Positions 1-9,028 of a DNA stretch of 40,800 nt are shown here, one piece after another. The stretch covers positions 1 to 40,800 of the forward strand of contig JAFVZG010000015.1 in assembly GCA_017508285.1 (NCBI GenBank), in the 5' to 3' direction. Source of the DNA: Lentisphaeria bacterium. Lineage in GTDB: Bacteria; Verrucomicrobiota; Lentisphaeria; Victivallales; Victivallaceae. The notes below the pieces were generated by a model. It was not told where the DNA came from. It was given only the letters and a program-made list of their open reading frames with translations, and searched no databases. A program made the position numbers and the translations under genes. How positions within the stretch are numbered: the first letter of the stretch is position 1; every line of letters starts with the position of its first letter.

Positions 1-21
1 CGGCAATGTCGTGTTTTGCGC

Positions 22-54
22 CGAGTACGGTGCGGGAGTGTACTACCGTACTCG
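22..54. repeat. Inverted repeat (10-bp stem) at left edge
   Basis: A perfect 10-base inverted repeat, CGAGTACGGT at 22-31 and ACCGTACTCG at 45-54, flanks a 13-base loop. No T-run follows, so it is not a typical intrinsic terminator. The first 112 bases can also be read as an open frame ending in TAG at 110-112, which could be the tail of something beginning outside the window. I cannot tell which applies. Confidence 0.5.
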
Positions 55-111
55 ACCGTACCGGCACAGAAGCAAGGCGCGAAAGTGCCCGCGATGCGCC
101 ACCGACGGTTA

Positions 112-140
112 GATTTTATCACAACAAATGGGACAATAAT
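112..140. repeat. 29-base dispersed repeat, copy 1
   Basis: These 29 bases (beginning GATTTTATCACAAC and ending GGGACAATAAT) recur exactly at 24479-24507 in the same orientation. This copy lies 23 bases before the MATE exporter start. The other lies just past the MFS stop codon, so the repeat has no fixed position relative to coding direction. Function unknown. Confidence 0.85.
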
Positions 141-163
141 AATAAAAAACGATACTGTAAACC

Positions 164-1591
164 ATGATATTGAAACTTGACAATTTTCGCGGACGCGGCG
201 GGATCGCCGATGTTTCCAAAGTAGCCTTCCCGCTGGTGGTCGCCTCCATCGGGCACGGAGTAAACCTTTTCACTGACCGGGTAATGCTGGCAAACTATTC
301 AGCGTCAGCAATGGCGGCGGCATTCCCGGCAGGATTGACCTCATTTACCATGTCCTGCATTTTTCTCGGCGTGGTGGGTTATGCCGGGGTATTCGTAGCA
401 CAATACACCGGTGCCGGGCAGGATCGCAATGTGGGCAAAACCGTCTGGCAGGCGATATTTCTGGCACTGATCGGCGGATCGATCATGGCATTGACGACCC
501 TTTTCGCTGATGCGATGTTCCGCTGGTACGGTCATGCGGCGTCTCTTCTGGAAATGGAGATAACCTATTACAAACTGCTCTCATGGGCAGGCTTCGTGCC
601 GCTGGTCACGGCGGCCTTGTCAACCTTCTGGAGCGGCAGGGCAAAAACCGGCATGATCATGATAGTCAATCTGATAATCACTCTCTGCAATATCCCGCTT
701 AATGCCCTGCTGATATTCGGCAAAAAATTCTCCATCGGTTCCTGCACGCTGGAAATCCCTGAACTCGGTATTACCGGTGCCGCTCTGGGTACGATCGGAG
801 CAGGAGCCATCGGCATGCTGATCTTTGCGGTGGGGTTTGTACTTCCGGCAATGCGTAAAAAATACGGCAGCTGCGACAATCCGTTTTCGCTTGACATATT
901 CTGCCGGCTGATCCGCTTCGGCATTCCCAACGGGGTACAACTGGTTCTGGATCTGGCGACTTTCAACATCTTCGTGGTATTGCTGGGAAAAATCAGCGAG
1001 GAAGTCCTCACTGCCAGTACCGTAGCCATGTCAGCATACAGTCTGGCATTCAATCCCATGATCGGATTCGGTCAGGCGGCGAGCATCCTTGTCGGTCAGG
1101 GGATCGGGGCAAGAGATATTGCCTTTGCCAAAAAATCGGTCAGAAACTGCCGTTTTCTGGTGATATGTTACTCTGCGGTAATGCTGGTGATATTCATCTT
1201 TTTCCCCGGAGTTATCTGCAGAATGTTTGATCTTCAGGATGAATCGATCCGTGATCTGGCTGAAGTCATGCTGATATTCACCAGCGGTTATCTGCTTTTT
1301 GATGCCTTCAATATCCTTTACGGCAATGCCGTCAAAGGCGCAGGTGACACCAAATTTGTCATGTGGGCAGGGATCGCACTTGGTTGGCTGGCATTTGCCT
1401 TTCCCTGTATTGCCGCCTATATGATATTTTCCGGCGAATGGGCGATCAACTTTTTCGGAGAAGAAAGTTCCCGCAATATCTGCGTCTGGAGTTTATGGTG
1501 GATCTGCGACATCTATATTGCGATGCTCGGCGGAGTATTCTACTGGCGTTACCGGCGGGGCAAATGGACCAAAATGAGCGTTATCAACTAA
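164..1591 (+). CDS. MATE family multidrug/Na+ antiporter-type exporter
   Basis: A 475-residue integral membrane protein of MATE length and composition, with about 12 hydrophobic segments in two similar halves. The halves begin near residues 16 (VSKVAFPLVVASIGHG) and 248 (RFGIPNGVQLVLDL), which matches the MatE duplication. MATE proteins export cationic compounds across the inner membrane using a Na+ or H+ gradient; the substrate here cannot be read from sequence. The chosen ATG lacks a clear Shine-Dalgarno sequence, so the start is the best available rather than certain. The stop codon overlaps that of the convergent nudC (shared CTAA at 1588-1591). It is the only gene in the first 20 kb that faces right. 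Confidence 0.85.
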   Translation: MILKLDNFRGRGGIADVSKVAFPLVVASIGHGVNLFTDRVMLANYSASAMAAAFPAGLTSFTMSCIFLGVVGYAGVFVAQYTGAGQDRNVGKTVWQAIFLALIGGSIMALTTLFADAMFRWYGHAASLLEMEITYYKLLSWAGFVPLVTAALSTFWSGRAKTGMIMIVNLIITLCNIPLNALLIFGKKFSIGSCTLEIPELGITGAALGTIGAGAIGMLIFAVGFVLPAMRKKYGSCDNPFSLDIFCRLIRFGIPNGVQLVLDLATFNIFVVLLGKISEEVLTASTVAMSAYSLAFNPMIGFGQAASILVGQGIGARDIAFAKKSVRNCRFLVICYSAVMLVIFIFFPGVICRMFDLQDESIRDLAEVMLIFTSGYLLFDAFNILYGNAVKGAGDTKFVMWAGIALGWLAFAFPCIAAYMIFSGEWAINFFGEESSRNICVWSLWWICDIYIAMLGGVFYWRYRRGKWTKMSVIN

Positions 1592-2403
1592 TTGAAAAAA
1601 CGGTCAATGACCTTGCGGGCGATCGAACCGGGGGCTGGAAGTTCCGGATGATCTGCGGAAGTGAACCAGCCGAGATCACTCAACTCCTCCCCGTCAGCTT
1701 CGGCACTGCCGGAATCATATTCAGCATGAAAAGCCAGCATCAGCGAATTGGGAAACGGCCACATCTGACTGCTGATATAGTTCAAATTCTTTACCCTTAT
1801 GGAACACTCTTCCCACAATTCCCGGTGAATCGCGCCTTCCACGCTTTCACCGGCTTCGACAAAACCGGCGATCAAACTGTAAACATTGCCGGAAAAAGTC
1901 CGGTTATGTGCCAAAAGCAATTCTCTGCCCTCATTTCTGGTGACAGCGACGATCACCGCCGGAGATATCTGCGGATAATAGATATTCCCGCATGCCGGAC
2001 ACAACAAACCGCTATCCTTTTTTGACGGTTCCAAAAGACTTTTACACCCGCCGCAAAACCGGTGCTGTCTGCGCCAATTGAGAATATTTTTAGCCCGGCA
2101 CAAAGCCATCTGCCAATCTTCCGGATATTCAAAGAGAAACTGACGGATCGTCAACGGCTCGCAATATTCCGGCAGAATATCGACTTCTGCAGCAAAAAAA
2201 CGCTCATTTTCCCTTTTGCCGACCATGGTGAAAAAGGTGTCAGCGGGAAGATAGTTTGCCACCTCTTCCCACCGGGGGAATACCGCCTCCCCGTCGATAT
2301 TTGAGCTGATCGCCACACTGCGCTCTTTCAGCAAAATCACCCGGTCGTTTCCGGCAATACCGGCCGCCTCTCCGGTGTAAAGGTCAGAAAGAAACTCAAA
2401 CAT
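1588..2403 (-). CDS. nudC: NADH pyrophosphatase / NAD-decapping Nudix hydrolase (NudC type)
   Basis: A 271-residue protein with the NudC layout: an N-terminal domain, a zinc ribbon (two CxxC pairs, FCGGC and LCPAC, around residues 116-138), and a Nudix domain. The Nudix box reads GFVEAGE then RELWEEC, keeping the glutamates that bind metal. The glycine normally found after EEx is serine here. The NudC signature (SQPWPFPxS in the family) appears as SQMWPFPNS. The family hydrolyses NADH to NMNH and AMP and removes NAD caps from RNA, in the cytosol. The start overlaps the end of mnmA by 8 bases, so the two are probably co-transcribed and coupled. The residue changes could shift substrate preference, but the family call is safe. 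Confidence 0.88.
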   Translation of the reverse strand: MFEFLSDLYTGEAAGIAGNDRVILLKERSVAISSNIDGEAVFPRWEEVANYLPADTFFTMVGKRENERFFAAEVDILPEYCEPLTIRQFLFEYPEDWQMALCRAKNILNWRRQHRFCGGCKSLLEPSKKDSGLLCPACGNIYYPQISPAVIVAVTRNEGRELLLAHNRTFSGNVYSLIAGFVEAGESVEGAIHRELWEECSIRVKNLNYISSQMWPFPNSLMLAFHAEYDSGSAEADGEELSDLGWFTSADHPELPAPGSIARKVIDRFFN

Positions 2404-3436
2404 GATCGATTATTCCTCCTCCGGCAACGATATCTCCGCAATAAAATACTGCCGCCTGCCCCGGAGTGACTGCCCGTTGAATTGTTTCAGGCTCAACCAA
2501 TAAACTGCCGTCATCATTTACCGTCACTGCACATGGTGATCCGGGAGAACGGTAACGCACCCGCACCGTCATCGCTTCATCCGGCATACTGCCGCTTTGC
2601 CACGATATCTGACGGACGGTAAAACTATTTGACTTCAACTCATCCTGATCGGTGGTAAGAACGATATTTCCGGTTTCAGCACAAATGCTTTTGATATATG
2701 CCGGAACTCCGAGTGCGACATTCAACCCCTGCCGCTGCCCGAGGGTATAACGGTGGATACCATTATGCCTGCCGACCTTGCGCCCCTGATGAATAAAAAA
2801 ACCGCTTCTCACCGGAAGACCGCAGCGGCGGCGCAGAGTCTCTCCACAGCATTCCCCGGAAATTTGAAAGCAGGCATCCTGACTGTCTTTGCGAACCGCA
2901 CAGGGCAGTGCCGCCGCAGCGGCGATCTCCCGCACCAGACTTTTGGTCATCCCGCCCAGAGGGAATCCCACCCGTGACAACTCTTTTTGGGTCAGACGGT
3001 AGAGGAAGTAACTCTGATCTTTGCCCGGATCCACCCCTTTTTGCAGCAATCGCAAACCATCTTTTTCCACCAGCTGCACATAATGCCCTGTCCAGACCTT
3101 TTCCACGCCCATACGGTCAGCACACCGGAGCAATTCATGGAACTTCAACACATAGTTGCATTGACAACAGGGATTCGGAGTTCTTCCGGCATCATATTCC
3201 CGGGCAGAGGCGAGGAGTACCCGCTCATAAAACTCTTTTGCACAGTCGTGACAGAACAATTCTATTCCCAGTGCTTCGCAGCTGCGGAGCAACTCCGGAT
3301 CCTGCGGCTTACCGGGTTCCATAAGCAGATTGATCCCGATGACCCGATACCCGGCCTGTAAAGCCAGATATGCCGCCACCGTGGAGTCAACTCCTCCTGA
3401 CATGGCGACTGCCACCACCTCTTTACAGCTGCTCAT
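2396..3436 (-). CDS. mnmA: tRNA-specific 2-thiouridylase MnmA
   Basis: This 346-residue protein catalyses ATP-dependent 2-thiolation of U34 in tRNA-Lys, -Glu and -Gln. Visible features are the PP-loop SGGVDST near the N-terminus, the catalytic cysteine in GRTPNPC, the second catalytic cysteine in KDSQDACF, and the LGQRQGL segment typical of the family. I chose the ATG at 3436 because GAGG stands about 9 bases upstream; the longer frame starting at 3460 has no ribosome site. The start lies inside the end of the upstream membrane glycosyltransferase gene (overlap 14 bases), and the end overlaps nudC by 8. The usual sulfur-relay partners are not in the window. Confidence 0.93.
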   Translation of the reverse strand: MSSCKEVVAVAMSGGVDSTVAAYLALQAGYRVIGINLLMEPGKPQDPELLRSCEALGIELFCHDCAKEFYERVLLASAREYDAGRTPNPCCQCNYVLKFHELLRCADRMGVEKVWTGHYVQLVEKDGLRLLQKGVDPGKDQSYFLYRLTQKELSRVGFPLGGMTKSLVREIAAAAALPCAVRKDSQDACFQISGECCGETLRRRCGLPVRSGFFIHQGRKVGRHNGIHRYTLGQRQGLNVALGVPAYIKSICAETGNIVLTTDQDELKSNSFTVRQISWQSGSMPDEAMTVRVRYRSPGSPCAVTVNDDGSLLVEPETIQRAVTPGQAAVFYCGDIVAGGGIIDHV

Positions 3437-5105
3437 CGGAGTTTTCCTCTTCCGCATCACTGCGGCGGATCCCGCGCCATACAGAAACTTCCACGCCGCG
3501 GCAGGTATAACCTTCCGGAAGCAGCGGAGTCCATACCCGGTCAGGATATACCGGCACTTCCGATGATATCAGATAAACGGTGTCGCCCAATTTATCCAGA
3601 ACGCTCAGACTTTTCAACTCTTTGACCGGGATCCCGCAATAAAAAAGACCGCAATACATCCCATCGATATTGTATTTGTATACCTCGGAAGCAGCCGGAG
3701 GCACTACCCTTCTGACATCTTCGCCGAAATTGCGCCAGTTACGATCCATCATCCGGTAAGGCAGATGCACCGCCGCATTGAATACCCCGATCCCCAGAGC
3801 AAGCAGCACGATCAATACCCATACCGGGAAGCGTTTGTTGCCGAAACTGAAAAATCCCCACAACACCGCCAATGCCGACAGTGCCGACAGCATCAAATAG
3901 AGATAACCCTTGCTGTTGCGGAAAAAGTAACCTTCCGGATGATCAAGAGCCGGCAAAAACCTTTCCGGCAGAAAAGTCACCGCAAGGATCAACGCTATCA
4001 ATACCGGGAAAAATACCCCGCAGCAAACCAGCACTTTCCGGATAACCGCTGAATACCGGCGGATACCCAATTCGTAATTCAAGCCGAGCAATACCGCCAG
4101 CGGAGCAAGCAGGAAAAACAACCGGTAAACCGAACCGCCGGGCATCAGCCAGATAAGAGCCAGCATTGAGAAAAAAAGTGTCCGCAAATAGCGGCTGAAT
4201 ACCGGCACCGGAGAGATCGCCTGCAATGCCACACAAAACGGCATCCAAATAATCAGACTCCACGGCAGCATCCGGAAAATAAACTTCGCGGGAAAGAGAA
4301 GAATATCTTTGAATAATCCGCCGACATTCACCATTTCCACCCCGGAATTACCGGCATACTGCCGCCAATTCAACCCGATCGGCAGAGCCCATGCCAATAC
4401 CACTATCAACAGCAGTATCACCCCTGCCAGAAACCCCGGAGTGCGGAATTTTCCGGCAAAAGACAGCGGACGCCGCAAAAATACCAGCGGAAAAATAAAA
4501 AATATTATGACCACCGGACCGGCAGTCAAAAAACCGAGACTGAGAAAAATTGCTGCCGATATCCACGCTGAATTCCAATCCGCATACCGGCTGCCGTAGT
4601 GAAAAAAGAGCAGTTGCGCCGCAAAAAGGAAACATGCCGCCATTGTCTCCGGCCCGCCCCAAATGCCATTGCTCAAAGTAAATACCGTGCTGAAACAAAA
4701 AACTCCGGCGACCACCCCTGCCAGTTTGCCGCTGCGGATCGCAGCAGTTATTCCGGCGAGAAGTGAAAGAACTCCAAGCATCAGCACCGACACCAGACGC
4801 AAGGCACTTTCCATCGGCATAAGACGGTAAAAGAGCGATACCACCGCCGGATAAAGCGGCCACGCATCACTGAGCATCACATTATGAGCTTTGGCAGTGA
4901 TCCCCTCATAAGGATCCCAGAGATTGTCAGTATACTCTGCCGCAATGGCGGCAAAAATCCCCTCCTGCCGAAAAAGTTCCGGCCGGGAAATCAACCACGG
5001 CAGCGTCAAAAAAATAAAAAGTGCCGCTGCCAATAAAATACCACGGCAGACACCCCCGCGGGTCTCCAATATCAGCGATTGCGGCAGAAGTTCCTGTTGT
5101 TTCAT
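3423..5105 (-). CDS. GT39-like polytopic membrane glycosyltransferase
   Basis: A 560-residue protein with roughly 11-12 hydrophobic segments and a soluble C-terminal tail of about 100 residues. After the first membrane segment the loop reads RPELFRQEGIFAAIAAEY, with acidic residues where GT39/ArnT/PMT-like enzymes place their catalytic acidic pair. Such enzymes transfer sugars from polyprenyl-phosphate donors on the periplasmic face of the inner membrane. Donor and acceptor are unknown. The start is the ATG at 5105; a GTG at 5126 is possible but has no better ribosome site. It follows the metallophosphoesterase gene after 80 bases, where a weak promoter can be drawn, and overlaps mnmA. A second, unrelated-looking GT39-type protein lies at 13.7-15.2 kb. 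Confidence 0.65.
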   Translation of the reverse strand: MKQQELLPQSLILETRGGVCRGILLAAALFIFLTLPWLISRPELFRQEGIFAAIAAEYTDNLWDPYEGITAKAHNVMLSDAWPLYPAVVSLFYRLMPMESALRLVSVLMLGVLSLLAGITAAIRSGKLAGVVAGVFCFSTVFTLSNGIWGGPETMAACFLFAAQLLFFHYGSRYADWNSAWISAAIFLSLGFLTAGPVVIIFFIFPLVFLRRPLSFAGKFRTPGFLAGVILLLIVVLAWALPIGLNWRQYAGNSGVEMVNVGGLFKDILLFPAKFIFRMLPWSLIIWMPFCVALQAISPVPVFSRYLRTLFFSMLALIWLMPGGSVYRLFFLLAPLAVLLGLNYELGIRRYSAVIRKVLVCCGVFFPVLIALILAVTFLPERFLPALDHPEGYFFRNSKGYLYLMLSALSALAVLWGFFSFGNKRFPVWVLIVLLALGIGVFNAAVHLPYRMMDRNWRNFGEDVRRVVPPAASEVYKYNIDGMYCGLFYCGIPVKELKSLSVLDKLGDTVYLISSEVPVYPDRVWTPLLPEGYTCRGVEVSVWRGIRRSDAEEENSDEQL

Positions 5106-5156
5106 ATTTTTCCGAAAAATTTTCACATGGCAAAACTTTTATATTCAACTTGATAT

Positions 5157-5184
5157 AATTTAATACCGGTTGAGATTTTTTCAA
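5157..5184 (-). promoter_or_regulatory. Weak candidate sigma-70 promoter before GT39-like gene
   Basis: On the minus strand TTGAAA (5184-5179) and TAAATT (5162-5157) are 16 bases apart in the 80-base gap before the membrane glycosyltransferase. The -10 is a poor match, so this is tentative. Confidence 0.25.
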
Positions 5185-5185
5185 C

Positions 5186-6466
5186 TTATTCTGCACGGAT
5201 TTCCCCGGTTTTCCCTGTGGAAAATCCACTTTCAATGGTTTGCCGCTCAAAAAACGGGGTTATTTTCCCCGGCAGATGCCTCAATAACGGTTCACGCAGA
5301 AAAATATAATCTGATACAGCCAGGGTGAATACCCCGTCAACAGCATTGCCGGAAACAAAAAATTTTTCGTTCTTCCTCTTCCGTTTCTTAAGAAATTTAT
5401 CCACCACCATCTTATCTGCCTTAACCAGGGTTATCCGGTTGCCGTAAGGAAATATGCGGAATAGACCGCGACTATTCATCAATGGTTGAAATCTGCCCGG
5501 ATCAAAACAGACTATCGCCATCTGTGCCCCGACCGCCTGACGCACGATCCGGGCACAAATTCTGCCGAACTGCTCAACATTACGGAATTCAGCCAATACT
5601 GTCTTGCCCTCAGCAGCGCACTGCTCCTGCAGTTTTTCCCAATTGTCAAGCAATTTTTTATCAGCAGATTTGCCGGGCAGAATAAGTTTGCTGACAGCAT
5701 GAGTAAATTTACCGGTGCGATCATCAAAATGCAATTTGAGCAATACTGCTGATTCCGCATAAGCTCCGGGCTGAACGACCAGTGCATTGCGGATGATCCC
5801 GCCGGGCAGATGCCGGTGAGAGTGCGCACCGGCCACGGCAACTATTTCCGGCACGGCTTTCAATATTGCAGAGATCACCGGATAATTTCCGGTACTTATA
5901 TGCCCCATAAGCACCATTGCATCACACTTGCCGCGCAGAAAATCTGCCGCCTGACAGGCAGTTTGCACCTCATCACGGTAAACCAGCTCATCCCAGCAGC
6001 GGCGGCGTTTTTTCAACCCGACATCGCCGAGAGCGATCACCCCGATCCGGTATTGCCCTCTTGTGACCACCGTTGCCGCAGAAGTCGCAAAACCGGATAA
6101 CTCCCATTGCCCGGTAAGGATTTTACCGCGAAACAACTTATGCCAGCCGGATATGCCCCTGACCGGATGCTCCAGATCATGATTGCCCGGTATCAGTATA
6201 TCGTAATTCAAATCATTGAATACTTCGATCACCGGCATCCCATTCCGGCTGATCACTTCAAAATTCCCCTGAAAGAAATCTCCGAGATCAACTTTTACCG
6301 CCTCCGGATAACGCTTTATTTCCGGGGCGAGCAAAGCCAGTTTATCCAATCTGCCGTGCAAATCAGCCGTTACAACAAAAGAGACTTCGCCGCCGCAAAG
6401 CCAAATGCTCCACAGCAGCAAAGTCAGGAATATTATTTTTGTTCCGAATTTCACGATCCGGTGCAA
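5186..6466 (-). CDS. Secreted metallophosphoesterase, 5'-nucleotidase (UshA)-like
   Basis: A 426-residue protein with an N-terminal hydrophobic signal segment (IIFLTLLLWSIWLCGG), so probably periplasmic. The calcineurin-like metal-binding motifs appear in order: TADLHGR, DLGDFFQGN, GNHDLEH, GHIS and GAHSHRH. This is the 5'-nucleotidase N-terminal pattern. The C-terminal third (about residues 270-426) matches the 5'-nucleotidase substrate domain only weakly, so the substrate (nucleotide, cyclic nucleotide or other phosphoester) is open. The start is uncertain: a TTG at 6466 gives the longest frame and a GTG at 6454 is equally plausible; neither has a strong ribosome site. It begins 2 bases after the metY stop and is probably read from the same transcript. 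Confidence 0.75.
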   Translation of the reverse strand: MHRIVKFGTKIIFLTLLLWSIWLCGGEVSFVVTADLHGRLDKLALLAPEIKRYPEAVKVDLGDFFQGNFEVISRNGMPVIEVFNDLNYDILIPGNHDLEHPVRGISGWHKLFRGKILTGQWELSGFATSAATVVTRGQYRIGVIALGDVGLKKRRRCWDELVYRDEVQTACQAADFLRGKCDAMVLMGHISTGNYPVISAILKAVPEIVAVAGAHSHRHLPGGIIRNALVVQPGAYAESAVLLKLHFDDRTGKFTHAVSKLILPGKSADKKLLDNWEKLQEQCAAEGKTVLAEFRNVEQFGRICARIVRQAVGAQMAIVCFDPGRFQPLMNSRGLFRIFPYGNRITLVKADKMVVDKFLKKRKRKNEKFFVSGNAVDGVFTLAVSDYIFLREPLLRHLPGKITPFFERQTIESGFSTGKTGEIRAE

Positions 6467-6468
6467 CT

Positions 6469-7749
6469 TCAGGCTTTTGCCAATGCCTGATCAAAATCAG
6501 CTTTGATATCTTCGATATTTTCCAGACCGACCGAAACCCGGATCAAATCCGGTGAAACCCCGGCGGCTTCCAATTCCGACTCCGACAACTGCCGGTGAGT
6601 CATGCTTGCCGGATGCAGAACTCCGGTGCGGGCATCGGCGACATGTACCACGATCGCTGCCAGTTTCAGAGAATTCATCACCTTCTCTCCGGCAGATCTG
6701 CCGCCTTTCACCCCGAAACACAATACTCCGGATGCCATACCGTCTTTAAAGTATTTCTGCACTCTGCCATATTCGGCATTATCCTTCAACCCCGGATAAT
6801 TCACCCAGCTGACTTTAGGATGATTTTTGAGAAACTCTGCCAGCTCCAGAGCATTCTGACTGTGACGCTCCATGCGCAAATGCAGAGTTTCCGCGCCCAG
6901 ATTGGCGAGGAACGCATTAAAAGGCATCATCGGAATACCGTAATCCCGCACCAACTGTACCCGCAGCTTGACCGAAAACGGTGCGGCAGCGAAATCTTTG
7001 GTGTAAATCAAACCGTGGTAACTGCTATCCGGTTCAGTAAATTCCGGAAACTTGCCGTTGCACCAGTTGAATCCGCCTTTTTCCACCACGATACCGCCGA
7101 CCGCCGTGGCATGACCGTCAATATACTTGGTAGTAGAATGGGTCACGATATCCGCTCCAAACTCAAACGGACGGCACAATATCGGCGTGGGAAAAGTATT
7201 ATCCACGATCAGCGGAATACCGGCAGCGTGAGCAACTTTGGCATACATTTCAAAATCAGCGACCACCAGAGCCGGGTTGGCAAGCGATTCAATAAAAAGG
7301 GCTTTGGTATTTTCCCGGATCTCTGCCGCAACCGCTTTTTCATCCATGTCAGGAGTAACAAAGGTGATCTCGATACCGGTTTTTTTCAGGGTATTGGTAA
7401 ACAGCGACACGGTGCCGCCATACAAACTTGACAACGCCAGCACATGATCCCCGGCACGGGCGATATTCATCAAAGCAAAAGCATTGGCACTCTGACCGCT
7501 GCTGAGCGCAACTGCCGCCACCCCTTTTTCCATAGCGGCGATCTTCTTTTCAAAAGCATCGACCGTCGGGTTGGCAAGACGGGTGTAAAAAAATCCTTCC
7601 CGTTTCAGGTCAAAAAGGTCGGCAACGCTCTGAACATCGTCGTACTTATAAGTGGTACTCTGCACGATGGGAACCACTCTGGCGGCACCGTTTTCCGGTT
7701 CATATCCCGCCTGAATGGCGAGAGTTTCGATTTTCCAATTACTGTCCAT
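6469..7749 (-). CDS. metY: O-acetylhomoserine sulfhydrylase (Cys/Met metabolism PLP enzyme)
   Basis: A 426-residue fold-type I PLP enzyme. The PLP-binding lysine is K208 in the family motif HSTTKYIDGH. Length and the inserted segment after residue 225 (GNCNG..PDSSYHGL-like region) fit O-acetylhomoserine aminocarboxypropyltransferases rather than the shorter cystathionine enzymes. The likely reaction is O-acetylhomoserine plus sulfide giving homocysteine plus acetate, in the cytosol, for methionine synthesis. The ATG at 7749 was chosen because AAAGGA lies upstream; the longer frame would need TTG. It starts 14 bases after the BrkB-like gene and is followed by the metallophosphoesterase. Confidence 0.88.
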   Translation of the reverse strand: MDSNWKIETLAIQAGYEPENGAARVVPIVQSTTYKYDDVQSVADLFDLKREGFFYTRLANPTVDAFEKKIAAMEKGVAAVALSSGQSANAFALMNIARAGDHVLALSSLYGGTVSLFTNTLKKTGIEITFVTPDMDEKAVAAEIRENTKALFIESLANPALVVADFEMYAKVAHAAGIPLIVDNTFPTPILCRPFEFGADIVTHSTTKYIDGHATAVGGIVVEKGGFNWCNGKFPEFTEPDSSYHGLIYTKDFAAAPFSVKLRVQLVRDYGIPMMPFNAFLANLGAETLHLRMERHSQNALELAEFLKNHPKVSWVNYPGLKDNAEYGRVQKYFKDGMASGVLCFGVKGGRSAGEKVMNSLKLAAIVVHVADARTGVLHPASMTHRQLSESELEAAGVSPDLIRVSVGLENIEDIKADFDQALAKA

Positions 7750-7763
7750 TATCTCATATCCTT

Positions 7764-9014
7764 TCAAATTTCATGGATTTTGACATTCAATGCACTGTTC
7801 TTTACCACATTTTCCATTTTGTTAAAGAGTTCATCGATCCTGGCAAAGTCGGCGTTTTCCACATCCCCTGCCCCATTCAGCCCTTTCAAAAAGTCCAATA
7901 CGGTAAATTTATCCGGAGCTATGCCGGGCACAAACTGTACTTCCCCGATAGAGGAAATCGTCCGGCAAAGCATTCCGCCATCGATCAATTCGCCGATTTC
8001 CGATCGCATCACCTCATTGGGCAAGCGCAGCTGGGAAGCGATTTTAGTTTCAGACAAAGGTCCGTTGCCTTTTTCAAACTCCGAAAAAACCAGATGCAGT
8101 ATCGCCAGCTGATGCTCCCGGCGCAAGCGGAAACTCATCTTGCGGCTGGAGTCATTGAATACTCCACTGCGCAGATGCTGCTGGACAAAACTGATTTCCG
8201 CACCGAATAAAATGATCTGCCACGACCAGTTGACCCACACCAGAAATAACGGAAGTATCGCAAAACTTCCGTAGATACGGTTGTAAGAAAATACACTGCT
8301 CTGCAGAAAAAGAAAACTATCCTGCAATAATTGAAAACAGATACCCGTCATGACTCCTGCCACACATGCTCCGCGCCACCTGACTTTGGTATTGGGTACA
8401 AACAAATAGATTATGAAAAACAACACACAGCTGGCGATCACCGGGGCAACATTTGCCATGCTTTCCAGCAGCCAGCGGGTAAGGCTCCAACTGGGGATAC
8501 TGTCACTGATGGCATTCAACCGGTTGCGGAGCATCACACCGAAAGTACTGATCGCCACCATCATCACCGGAGTTATCAATACCAGTGAAAGATAACTGCT
8601 GAATTTGCGGAAAACATTCCGGCGCGGCGGCAATCCCCACACCACATTGAAAGCCTTTTCAATATTGTTGATCAACCATATGACCGTCCAGAATAAAGCG
8701 ATCACACCGACTCCGGCGACTACTCCGCCTGAGGATTGACGCAAAGTTTTATCGGCAAACTCGCAGATGTAGTCAACCAATTCGTGATGCGCCGGAAAAC
8801 GGGAGTAGATCGCTTCAAGAAGATGACGGTCAAGCCCGAAACCTTTGGCAATACCAAACAGCAGTGCCGCCAGCGGCACTATGGAAAAAAGCGTATAATA
8901 GGTCAAAACGATCGCCTGCTGCCCAAGCTGATCCCCGGCATAACGCTTGCCGCTGAAAGTGATCACCTTGAAACAGGTTCTCAGCCAACGCATAAAACTG
9001 CTTCTGAAACTCAT
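7764..9014 (-). CDS. YihY/BrkB-family membrane protein with extra C-terminal domain
   Basis: A 416-residue protein. Residues about 25-290 hold six hydrophobic segments with BrkB/YihY hallmarks: QAIVLTYYTLFSIVPLAALL near the N-terminus, then an FNVVWG segment, and YGSFAILPLFLVWVNWSW before the last helix. The family's function is still unsettled; proposals include transport. About 110 further residues follow the last helix, beyond the usual length of around 290. They contain a segment resembling a winged helix (TKIASQLRLPNEVMRSEIGEL). The start is well placed, with GGAGG five bases upstream. The gene lies 14 bases after lepB. Confidence 0.82.
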   Translation of the reverse strand: MSFRSSFMRWLRTCFKVITFSGKRYAGDQLGQQAIVLTYYTLFSIVPLAALLFGIAKGFGLDRHLLEAIYSRFPAHHELVDYICEFADKTLRQSSGGVVAGVGVIALFWTVIWLINNIEKAFNVVWGLPPRRNVFRKFSSYLSLVLITPVMMVAISTFGVMLRNRLNAISDSIPSWSLTRWLLESMANVAPVIASCVLFFIIYLFVPNTKVRWRGACVAGVMTGICFQLLQDSFLFLQSSVFSYNRIYGSFAILPLFLVWVNWSWQIILFGAEISFVQQHLRSGVFNDSSRKMSFRLRREHQLAILHLVFSEFEKGNGPLSETKIASQLRLPNEVMRSEIGELIDGGMLCRTISSIGEVQFVPGIAPDKFTVLDFLKGLNGAGDVENADFARIDELFNKMENVVKNSALNVKIHEI

Positions 9015-9028
9015 ATTTCCTCCATTTT

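Noticed and set aside
1588..2403. NudC as a dead enzyme because the Nudix glycine is serine
   Set aside because: The metal-binding glutamates and the zinc ribbon are intact, and a single glycine change does not show loss of activity.
2753..3566. Several plus-strand frames of 70-140 codons opposite mnmA
   Set aside because: All lie antisense to a well-supported mnmA, overlap each other in different frames, and lack ribosome sites.
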